Position numbers and translations under genes: made by a program. Positions 1-4,723 of a stretch of 6,658 bases of DNA are shown here, piece by piece. Where the stretch lies: positions 1-6,658 of the forward strand of contig CANGGA010000058.1 in assembly GCA_947453285.1 (NCBI GenBank), given 5' to 3'. Position 1 is the stretch's first letter. The number at the start of each line of letters is the position of its first letter. The DNA is from Microbacteriaceae bacterium. GTDB lineage: Bacteria > Actinomycetota > Actinomycetes > Actinomycetales > Microbacteriaceae. The notes beneath the pieces were generated by a model that was given only the letters and a program-made list of their open reading frames with translations, did no database searches and was not told the origin of the DNA.

Positions 1-197
1 CGACCAGAGCTTTCAACCTGGGCAATGATTTCTACCTGAGCCGATACTTCGTGATCAAAAACCGAAAGGCGAACTGCATTGGCATCTGCCTCGATGAGGA
101 TTCCACCCAAAACCGGGGTGGTGGTGCGCTGCGGAAGTAGGCGAACGGCAAAAGAAACTGCTTCGCTCAAAACGTCGCGATTTACCTGAAACTTCAA
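1..197 (-). CDS. dnaN: DNA polymerase III sliding clamp beta subunit, N-terminal fragment
   Basis: This is the beginning of the beta sliding clamp, the ring that tethers DNA polymerase III to DNA. The minus strand gives 65 complete codons before the left edge. The N-terminus reads MKFQVNRDVLSEAV, followed by the family's typical RLLPQRTTTPVLGGIL stretch and the VFDHEVSAQV strand of clamp domain 1. The rest, about 310 residues in this family, lies outside the window. I place the start at a TTG (197-195) because homologues begin MKFxVxRDxL exactly there. The reading frame stays open further upstream but holds no clamp-like sequence. The only Shine-Dalgarno-like bases are a weak AGG (207-205) seven bases before the TTG. 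The gene follows dnaA on the same strand across the 380-bp origin spacer. Identity is firm; the exact start codon is less so. Confidence 0.93.
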   Translation of the reverse strand, partial: MKFQVNRDVLSEAVSFAVRLLPQRTTTPVLGGILIEADANAVRLSVFDHEVSAQVEIIAQVESSG

Positions 198-220
198 GGG
201 TGGGCCTAACTTTTGAAAAA

Positions 221-240
221 TCGAGCGAGATTCGCTTCGA
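221..240 (-). other. Possible stem-loop in the dnaN leader
   Basis: AGCGA (224-228) and TCGCT (232-236) form a five-base-pair stem with a three-base loop. The stem extends outward by three more pairs, TCG (221-223) with CGA (238-240), if one base (T237) bulges. It lies 24 bases upstream of the dnaN start codon and would be in its leader RNA if transcription starts further upstream. There is no U-run, so it is not a typical terminator. It may be chance. Confidence 0.25.
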
Positions 241-327
241 AAGTTAATCTTGGCACAAACAGCAGACAATCCTTGCCATTCAGGCTTGTCGATCGGTTTG
301 CGCTTTCGAGCTGAAAGGTTATCTGTC

Positions 328-362
328 TTCTTTAAATCTCTTTAATTTAAGAACACTAATAA
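328..362. other. AT-rich block, candidate DNA unwinding element
   Basis: The stretch is almost free of G and C, with TTTAAAT, TTTAATTTAA and CTAATAA runs, in a genome of moderate GC content. It sits 14 bp from the nearest DnaA box (376-384) inside the dnaA-dnaN spacer, the expected relation between an unwinding element and its boxes. It also overlaps the best candidate dnaN promoter, so the AT-richness could partly reflect that. Confidence 0.5.
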
Positions 363-373
363 GCACTGTTCAA
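344..373 (-). promoter_or_regulatory. Candidate sigma-70-type promoter for dnaN
   Basis: On the minus strand TTGAAC (373-368) is followed after 18 bases by TAAATT (349-344), which fits the actinobacterial TANNNT -10 pattern. Transcription would start near 337, leaving a leader of about 140 bases before the dnaN TTG. The site is next to the 376-384 DnaA box, so DnaA could affect it. This is motif reading only. Confidence 0.35.
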
Positions 374-375
374 AC

Positions 376-384
376 TGTGGATAG
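376..384 (-). promoter_or_regulatory. DnaA box, one mismatch
   Basis: TGTGGATAG on the plus strand reads CTATCCACA on the minus strand, one change from TTATCCACA. It is the box closest to the AT-rich block. Confidence 0.7.
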
Positions 385-453
385 ATGGTTACTTGCGAGT
401 AAACAAAAGGAAACTACAACGGTGTTACTTGTTTACACATCTGTGTATGAATC

Positions 454-462
454 TGTGGATAA
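454..462 (-). promoter_or_regulatory. DnaA box, perfect
   Basis: TGTGGATAA is the exact reverse complement of the consensus TTATCCACA. It lies centrally in the dnaA-dnaN spacer, 78 bp from the 376 box. Confidence 0.85.
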
Positions 463-541
463 CTTCACTGGCTGTGAATTCAAATATTTGGACTAACAGC
501 CCAGAGGCCACTATTCACGGATATCTAGGGGTTTTGAACAG

Positions 542-550
542 TTATCCACA
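542..550 (+). promoter_or_regulatory. DnaA box, perfect
   Basis: This is an exact TTATCCACA, 28 bp beyond the end of dnaA and opposite in orientation to the boxes at 376 and 454. A two-mismatch site (563-571) lies between it and the dnaA stop codon. Confidence 0.85.
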
Positions 551-577
551 GACAATCGCACAGGTGGATATGTTGGC

Positions 578-1972
578 TTAGCGGCCGGCTTTTACCTTGT
601 TGATGACTTCGGTGACCTGGTTGTAGAGCGCACGGCGCTCTTTCATTTCTCCACTGATCTTGTTGAATGCATAGAGCACTGTCGTGTGATCGCGACCGCC
701 AAAAATCTCGCCAATCTTAGGCAAAGACAGGTTTGTCAGAGTGCGGCAGAGATACATGGCAATCTGCCTAGCGGTTGCGATGGCAGAGGTGCGGGTCTTG
801 CCATAAAGTTCGTCGGCCGAGATCTTGTAGTAGGCCGAAACGGCGTTAACGATTTCGACGGCGGTTACCACCGTGTCATCGCCAAGCGGAACGGTGTCTT
901 TGAGCACTGTCTGCACCAGGTGCATGTCGACCGGGTTGCGGTTCAGAGCCGCGAAGGCAGTTACGCGAATTAGGGCACCTTCGAGCTCGCGAACGTTCGA
1001 AGAAACGCGAGTTGCCATGAACTCGAGCACATCCTCGGGAACGCGAACCTTCTCGTTTTCGGCCTTTTTGCGCAAAATTGCGATGCGAGTCTCGAGCTCT
1101 GGAGCACTGATGTCGGTGCTGAGACCAGACTCGAAACGGCTAGTTAGCCGTTCTTCGAAGCCAGTTAGCTTGCTCGGCGGCAAATCTGAGGTTATAACCA
1201 CTTGCTTGTTGTGGTTGGTCAGCGTGTTGAAGGTGTGAAAGAAGGCCTCTTGGGTCTGGTCTTTACCCTGCAGAAACTGAATGTCATCGATCAACAGGAT
1301 ATCTACCTCGCGGTATTCGGCCTGGAAAGCGGCGGTTCGGTTGTTCTGAATCGCGTTGATGAAGTCGTTGGTGAACTCTTCGCTCGAAACATAGCGAACC
1401 TTGATTCGCGGATAGAGGCTGAGCGAATAGTGACCGATGGCATGCAACAGGTGGGTCTTGCCCAAGCCCGAGTTGCCATAGATAAACAGCGGGTTGTAGG
1501 CCTTAGCCGGTGTTTCGGCTACTGCAAACGAGGCTGCGTGAGCAAATCGGTTAGATGAGCCAGTCACGAAGTTATCGAAGTTGTATTTGGGGTTGAGCTT
1601 GTGGTCGTGGCTCTTGCCGCTCGAGCTATTGGTCAAATAGCTCGGTGCGCTCGAAGCCGGGGTCGGCTCGTCGATTGGCTCAGAGGCCGCAATCGACGGT
1701 GCGATGTCTGGGTTGATGAAAATCGCGAAGTTATTCGCGCCTTCGTTGTTCGAGACCAGCGTTAGAACCTCGATAATGGCCGGGCGCATGCGCTGATCGA
1801 CCATCTGACGAGTGAGATCATTTGGCACTTCGACGTAAAGAGTGTCACCGAGAACACCCTTCGGTTCTGCCAATGCTAGGAAAGCGTGAACGTTTCGTTC
1901 GATGCGATCGTCTTTGCCAAGTCGGCTAACAATCTCTTGCCAAAGGGCGGAGATAGCTTCGGTCGCTGCCAT
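578..1972 (-). CDS. dnaA: Chromosomal replication initiator protein DnaA
   Basis: DnaA is the AAA+ ATPase that binds DnaA boxes and melts oriC. The 464 residues show all four domains. Domain I is at about 1-85 (start MAATEAISALWQEIVSRL). A short, low-complexity Ser/Pro/Ala linker follows at about 86-122. The AAA+ domain has Walker A GNSGLGKTH (166-174), Walker B DILLIDDIQF (224-233), sensor 1 VVITSDLPP (258-266), the arginine-finger region LTSRFESGL (276-284) and sensor 2 NVRELEGAL (326-334). The DNA-binding domain IV carries the signature GGRDHTTVLYAF (425-436). The linker is much shorter than in high-GC relatives such as Streptomyces. The ATG at 1972 is supported by AGGAGGAG on the minus strand (1983-1976). 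No good -35/-10 pair was found upstream. The DnaA boxes 40-95 bp upstream suggest autoregulation, as known in other bacteria. Confidence 0.99.
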   Translation of the reverse strand: MAATEAISALWQEIVSRLGKDDRIERNVHAFLALAEPKGVLGDTLYVEVPNDLTRQMVDQRMRPAIIEVLTLVSNNEGANNFAIFINPDIAPSIAASEPIDEPTPASSAPSYLTNSSSGKSHDHKLNPKYNFDNFVTGSSNRFAHAASFAVAETPAKAYNPLFIYGNSGLGKTHLLHAIGHYSLSLYPRIKVRYVSSEEFTNDFINAIQNNRTAAFQAEYREVDILLIDDIQFLQGKDQTQEAFFHTFNTLTNHNKQVVITSDLPPSKLTGFEERLTSRFESGLSTDISAPELETRIAILRKKAENEKVRVPEDVLEFMATRVSSNVRELEGALIRVTAFAALNRNPVDMHLVQTVLKDTVPLGDDTVVTAVEIVNAVSAYYKISADELYGKTRTSAIATARQIAMYLCRTLTNLSLPKIGEIFGGRDHTTVLYAFNKISGEMKERRALYNQVTEVINKVKAGR

Positions 1973-2015
1973 GAGCTCCTCCTGCTTCCCTTTGTTTTAC
2001 TTGATGTCCGAATAG

Positions 2016-2024
2016 TTTTCCACA
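2016..2024 (+). promoter_or_regulatory. DnaA box, one mismatch
   Basis: TTTTCCACA differs from TTATCCACA only at position 3. It lies 44 bp upstream of the dnaA ATG and faces the 2037-2045 copy across a perfect CACAAT-T-ATTGTG palindrome (2021-2033) that it partly overlaps. Confidence 0.6.
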
Positions 2025-2036
2025 ATTATTGTGACC

Positions 2037-2045
2037 TGTGGAAAA
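2037..2045 (-). promoter_or_regulatory. DnaA box, one mismatch
   Basis: TGTGGAAAA is the inverted copy of the TTTTCCACA box at 2016-2024. It lies exactly 11 bp, about one helical turn, from the perfect box at 2048-2056 in the same orientation. Confidence 0.6.
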
Positions 2046-2047
2046 CC

Positions 2048-2056
2048 TGTGGATAA
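2048..2056 (-). promoter_or_regulatory. DnaA box, perfect
   Basis: TGTGGATAA is the exact reverse complement of TTATCCACA. Together with TTGTCCCCA (2058-2066, plus strand), one change from the TTGTCCACA form common in actinobacteria, it makes a tight inverted pair separated by one base. Confidence 0.85.
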
Positions 2057-2057
2057 G

Positions 2058-2066
2058 TTGTCCCCA
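2058..2066 (+). promoter_or_regulatory. DnaA-box-like site, one mismatch to TTGTCCACA
   Basis: TTGTCCCCA departs from the actinobacterial box TTGTCCACA at position 7 only. It is convergent with the perfect box at 2048-2056. Confidence 0.5.
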
Positions 2067-2166
2067 GACTTTTGAACCTGTGCAAAAGTCAATGAAATGA
2101 ATTCTTGCGAACTTGTTCGCCAAAAAGCAAATCGAAACGGGGTGTCGGGCGATATTTTTTCGAAGA

Positions 2167-2196
2167 ATTTTCCAGTGAGGTCATTCAGTGGAAAAT
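2167..2196. repeat. Inverted repeat, 8-bp arms
   Basis: ATTTTCCA (2167-2174) and TGGAAAAT (2189-2196) are perfect inverted copies 14 bp apart. The arms share TTTTCCA with the DnaA-box-like TTTTCCACA sites near dnaA, and the right arm extends to TTTTCCACT, so this may be a pair of weak DnaA sites rather than an RNA hairpin. Confidence 0.45.
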
Positions 2197-2266
2197 CGAT
2201 CACCAAAACCTGGCTGGCGAGGCAATTTATTCGTGGAATATTTCTTTTGAAAAACCTTGAAAAAAC

Positions 2267-2296
2267 TTGACCGAGAGCGCCGTTTTGCCCTAGGTT
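2267..2296 (+). promoter_or_regulatory. Candidate promoter of the rpmH operon
   Basis: TTGACC (2267-2272) and TAGGTT (2291-2296) are 18 bp apart and match sigma-70-type -35 and TANNNT -10 elements. Transcription would begin near 2303, giving a leader of about 85 bases before rpmH. The region just upstream is AT-rich with repeated CTTGAAAAA-like runs (2244-2270), which could act as an UP-type element, as is common for ribosomal protein genes. Confidence 0.55.
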
Positions 2297-2386
2297 TAAC
2301 AGGTTGTCTTGCTTGGAATCGGCAGCAACGAAAAGTCGTCATCGACACCAACGAGGTTCCCATAAATTTTCAATTGGAGAATGGTT

Positions 2387-2524
2387 ATGAGCAAGCGTAC
2401 TTTCCAGCCAAACAACCGTCGTCGTTCAAAGACTCACGGCTTCCGTGAGCGCATGTCGACCCGTGCCGGCCGCGCAATTCTTGCCGCCCGTCGTCGCAAG
2501 GGCCGTTCAGAGCTTTCGGCCTAA
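2387..2524 (+). CDS. rpmH: 50S ribosomal protein L34
   Basis: L34 is a small basic protein of the large ribosomal subunit. The ORF encodes 45 residues, the normal size. It begins MSKRTFQPNNRRRSKTHGFR and continues with the diagnostic RMSTRAGRAILAARRRKGR block; almost a third of the residues are Arg or Lys. The ATG at 2387 is preferred over the in-frame ATG at 2381 because GGAG (2376-2379) is seven bases from the former and one base from the latter, and because L34 proteins start M(S)KRTFQP. It is the first gene of the plus-strand run and rnpA follows after five bases, the conserved L34-RNase P protein pairing. Confidence 0.98.
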   Translation: MSKRTFQPNNRRRSKTHGFRERMSTRAGRAILAARRRKGRSELSA

Positions 2525-2529
2525 CCACC

Positions 2530-2883
2530 TTGCTGGCTCGCGAGAACCGGCTGCTAAAAGCCGACGATTTTCGCTCGACCATGAAAATGGGTCGAAAGTT
2601 AGCCAGCGACCACCTAGTCACTTACATCCAACGGGATGAGTCTCTGGCTCATCCCCGTTTTGGTTTCGTGGTGGCGAAGTCGGTTGGAGGAGCGGTAGCC
2701 CGCAACCTGGTGAAGAGAAGGCTCAGGGTCATTGCCCGCGAGATTCTGCAATCACAACTTTCAACCAACAACCTGTCAATAGTGGTTCGGGCCCTCGAGG
2801 GAGCATCCGTGGCTAGTTTTGACCAGTTGAAATTAGAGTTTTTGAGTTCGGTTAGCGCCGGAATCAAGAAACTGGCCTCGTGA
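2530..2883 (+). CDS. rnpA: Ribonuclease P protein component
   Basis: RnpA is the protein subunit of RNase P, which helps the catalytic RNA bind pre-tRNA leaders. The 117 residues start MLARENRLLKADDFRSTM, the usual family opening, and reach the RNP motif in ARNLVKRRLRVIAR (57-70). Most bacterial RnpA proteins have Arg at position 60 of that motif (RNRxKRxxR); here it is Leu, while R58, N59, K62, R63, R64 and R66 remain. The start is a TTG at 2530, five bases after the rpmH stop, with no obvious Shine-Dalgarno sequence, so translation is probably coupled to rpmH. The stop codon overlaps the yidD start (GTGA). Confidence 0.96.
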   Translation: MLARENRLLKADDFRSTMKMGRKLASDHLVTYIQRDESLAHPRFGFVVAKSVGGAVARNLVKRRLRVIAREILQSQLSTNNLSIVVRALEGASVASFDQLKLEFLSSVSAGIKKLAS

Positions 2884-3185
2884 TCTGGCTTCTTCAGTTC
2901 ATTTGGCTGGCACCAAGAAACCTGGTGATCCTGCTAGTGAAGGGGTACCGAAAGGCAATTTCACCGCTGTATGGCGATGTTTGCCGGTATCACCCGACCT
3001 GTTCGGCCTATGGGCTGGGGCAGTTTCAACAGCGTGGCGTGGTTTTCGGGGCGGTCTTGACCGCTTGGAGAATCATTCGCTGCAACCCGTGGTCTCAAGG
3101 GGGAGTCGACCAGGTAAAGCCTGGTTCGGGAGTTTTTTTGGTGAACCAACACGGATTTGTTTTACCTAAACCTAAGAAGGGTTAG
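2880..3185 (+). CDS. yidD: Membrane protein insertion efficiency factor YidD
   Basis: YidD is a small, membrane-associated protein reported to help YidC-dependent insertion of membrane proteins. The 101 residues contain a hydrophobic N-terminal segment (about 3-20, possibly amphipathic), then YRKAISPLYGDVCRYHPTCS (23-42) and RIIRCNPWSQGG (64-75). These are the family's three conserved cysteines (C35, C41, C68) with the HPTCS and C-x-PW motifs. The start is a GTG at 2880 overlapping the rnpA stop by four bases, implying translational coupling. The tail after residue 80 (PGSGVFLVNQHGFVLPKPKKG) is the variable end. yidC begins two bases after the stop. Confidence 0.96.
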   Translation: MIWLLQFIWLAPRNLVILLVKGYRKAISPLYGDVCRYHPTCSAYGLGQFQQRGVVFGAVLTAWRIIRCNPWSQGGVDQVKPGSGVFLVNQHGFVLPKPKKG

Positions 3186-3187
3186 CA

Positions 3188-4132
3188 ATGGACATCATTG
3201 GCGCAATTCTCTGGCCGATCAAGTGGGTTATCGAGCTCATTCTGGTCACCTTCCACACTGTCTTTAGTGCGGTGATCGCAGATCCGCTTGGCGCAAATGC
3301 CGGTGTGGTTTGGGTGCTTTCAATCATCGGTTTGGTGCTCGTGGTTCGCGCGGCGCTCATCCCTGTGTTTGTGAAGCAGATCAAGAGCCAGCGCAACATG
3401 ATCGTCATGCAGCCTGAACTGGCCAAGCTTCAGAAGAAGTACAAGGGCAAGACCGACCGCGAGTCACGCGAGAAGTTCGCCCAGGAGCAGATGGCTCTCT
3501 ATAAGAAGACCGGTTCGAACCCGCTCAGTTCTTGCTTGCCGCTCTTGCTGCAGATGCCAATCTTCGGTGGTCTGTTCTTGACCCTAAACGACGCTCAGCA
3601 CGACAAGGCCGGTTCGGCTGGCATTTTGACCGAAGAACTCGCTAAATCATTCAGCTCTGCGAGTTTGTTCGGGGCCAAACTATCTGAAACTTTCCTTTCT
3701 GCGACCAGCACCAGCGTGCAGATTTTGGCTGCCGTCATGGTTCTAGTCATGACCGCCACCCAGTTCATCACCCAGCGCCAGATCATGGCGAAGAACCAGA
3801 ACCCTGATGTGCAGAACAGCCAGTACATGCAGACCCAGAAGATCATGCTCTACATCTTCCCGGTGATCTTCATGATCTCGGGAGTCTCGTTCCCGCTCGG
3901 CGTTATGTTCTACTGGCTCACCTCGAACTTCTGGACCATGGGTCAGCAGTTCCTAGTGATTCGCAACATGCCTACCCCTGGCTCGATTGCCCATCGCCAG
4001 CGCGAAGAGCGCTTGGCCCGCAAGGGCAAGTTGTCAAAGGCTGCCCCAGTTGAGGCAGTCGAAGAAGAGACCCCAGCCACCACCCAGCGTCAGCAGCCTG
4101 CGGGCAAGAAGCGCGCCAAAAAGAAGAAGTAA
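3188..4132 (+). CDS. yidC: Membrane protein insertase YidC/Oxa1
   Basis: YidC inserts and folds proteins in the cytoplasmic membrane, alone or with SecYEG. The 314 residues match the short Gram-positive type without the large periplasmic domain of proteobacterial YidC. Hydrophobic segments lie at about 9-30, 38-62, 114-134, 175-195, 219-234 and 236-256. R54 in the VVRAALIPV helix corresponds to the groove arginine important for insertase activity. A charged cytoplasmic loop (64-110) follows, with QPELAKLQKKYKGK, then NPLSSCLPLLLQMPIF (111-126), a family hallmark. The C-terminus ends in a basic KKRAKKKK tail, which in related proteins contacts the ribosome. AAGAAGGG (3174-3181) gives a good Shine-Dalgarno sequence six bases from the ATG. 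jag starts two bases downstream. Confidence 0.98.
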   Translation: MDIIGAILWPIKWVIELILVTFHTVFSAVIADPLGANAGVVWVLSIIGLVLVVRAALIPVFVKQIKSQRNMIVMQPELAKLQKKYKGKTDRESREKFAQEQMALYKKTGSNPLSSCLPLLLQMPIFGGLFLTLNDAQHDKAGSAGILTEELAKSFSSASLFGAKLSETFLSATSTSVQILAAVMVLVMTATQFITQRQIMAKNQNPDVQNSQYMQTQKIMLYIFPVIFMISGVSFPLGVMFYWLTSNFWTMGQQFLVIRNMPTPGSIAHRQREERLARKGKLSKAAPVEAVEEETPATTQRQQPAGKKRAKKKK

Positions 4133-4134
4133 GA

Positions 4135-4695
4135 ATGTCTGACGAGAACTTGAACGAAATCGAAGCCGAGACTGTCGAAGCCGAAGCTCCAGAAGAAGCG
4201 ATTGAGGGCGAAGAAAGCCCAAAGGCCGCAGCGTCTGTAAAGCAGCTCGAAGAAGAAGGCGAGATCGCGGCCGACTACCTAGAAGAGCTTCTAGACATCT
4301 ATGACCTAGACGGCGACATCGAAATCGACGTTCGCCAGGGTCGCGCATACCTAGAAATCACGGCAAATGGCGAAAGCAACCTGAAGCTGATCTCAGACCC
4401 TGAGACCGTAGAGGCCTTGCAAGAGCTGACCCGCCTGGCCGTTCAGGTCAAGACCAACTCGTTCAGCCGCCTAATTCTTGACGTTGGCGGCTCACGCCAG
4501 ACCCGCGTCGACGACCTAACCCGCATTGTGAACAAGCTGGTTGCCAAGGTCAAGGACAATGGCGAAGCCATTCCCATGAAGCCAATGAGCTCATACGAGC
4601 GCAAGATTGTGCACGATTTGGTAAGCGAAGCTGGCCTAGTGTCTGAGTCTGAGGGCGAAGGCAAAGAGCGCCACATCGTCATCAAGCCTGCATAG
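4135..4695 (+). CDS. jag: Jag/KhpB-type single-stranded nucleic acid-binding protein (KH-R3H)
   Basis: Jag (KhpB, SpoIIIJ-associated) proteins combine a KH and an R3H domain and are RNA-binding proteins encoded next to yidC. The 186 residues have an acidic leader (1-42, many Glu), a conserved EEGEIAADYLEELLDIYDLDG block (40-60), a KH-like domain (about 58-120) and an R3H domain containing YERKIVHDL (154-162) with the R156-x3-H160 signature. Unusually, the KH GXXG loop seen in relatives (for example GRKG before the conserved ALQELTRLAV) is replaced by ISDPETVEALQ (86-96), apparently one residue shorter. The ATG lies two bases after the yidC stop behind a weak AAGAAG. Its TAG stop overlaps the first parS site. 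Orthology is secure; whether the KH domain still binds RNA is doubtful. Confidence 0.94.
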   Translation: MSDENLNEIEAETVEAEAPEEAIEGEESPKAAASVKQLEEEGEIAADYLEELLDIYDLDGDIEIDVRQGRAYLEITANGESNLKLISDPETVEALQELTRLAVQVKTNSFSRLILDVGGSRQTRVDDLTRIVNKLVAKVKDNGEAIPMKPMSSYERKIVHDLVSEAGLVSESEGEGKERHIVIKPA

Positions 4696-4708
4696 TTTCA
4701 CGTGAAAC
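4695..4708. promoter_or_regulatory. parS centromere-like site 1
   Basis: GTTTCACGTGAAAC is a perfect 14-bp palindrome, and the surrounding 16-mer (4694-4709) differs from the consensus TGTTTCACGTGAAACA at one outer base. ParB binds this sequence near origins of most bacterial chromosomes. It starts at the last base of the jag stop codon and lies 15 bp before the rsmG start. Confidence 0.93.
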
Positions 4709-4723
4709 ATTAAGAGACTCGAC

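Larger units (their letters stand above)
198..577. other. Candidate oriC, dnaA-dnaN spacer
   Basis: This 380-bp non-coding spacer lies between dnaA and dnaN, the standard place for actinobacterial oriC. It contains two perfect DnaA boxes (454-462 minus, 542-550 plus), one single-mismatch box (376-384 minus), several weaker matches (442-450 minus, 511-519 plus, 563-571 minus) and an AT-rich block at about 328-362. The short ORF readable at 393-581 runs through the boxes and resembles nothing, so I treat it as chance. The dnaN promoter probably also lies here. The assignment rests on gene context plus visible boxes; origin activity itself is inferred. Confidence 0.85.
1973..2386. other. dnaA-rpmH divergent spacer with second DnaA-box cluster
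   Basis: This 414-bp non-coding spacer separates divergently transcribed dnaA and rpmH. The part next to dnaA (2016-2087) holds a dense group of perfect and near-perfect DnaA boxes. The middle (2100-2200) contains two inverted repeats and an AT-rich run at about 2153-2172. The right part carries the rpmH promoter and leader. The short ORFs that can be read through it are not protein-like. It could be a regulatory region for both genes, a second half of a bipartite origin, or both. Confidence 0.7.

Noticed and set aside
431..450. ACACA-TC-TGTGT inverted repeat as a regulator site
   Set aside because: Arms are only five bases in a region already rich in TGTG/CACA from DnaA boxes, so it is likely a by-product of the boxes.
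393..581. 62-codon ORF on the plus strand in the dnaA-dnaN spacer
   Set aside because: It runs through the DnaA boxes, uses rare-looking codons, has no ribosome binding site and its product resembles nothing; it is explained by the non-coding origin.
1984..2110. Promoter of dnaA
   Set aside because: Minus-strand TTGACT (2092-2087) and TATTCG (2014-2009) resemble single elements, but no -35/-10 pair has acceptable spacing, so none is annotated.
2107..2120. LexA/SOS box
   Set aside because: The half-sites fit, but the centre has two bases instead of the four in CGAAC-N4-GTTCG, so I do not call it an SOS box; it is kept only as an inverted repeat.
2381..2386. Earlier ATG as rpmH start (MVMSKR)
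   Set aside because: GGAG is only one base from this ATG but seven bases from the next one, and L34 proteins begin with M(S)KRTFQP.
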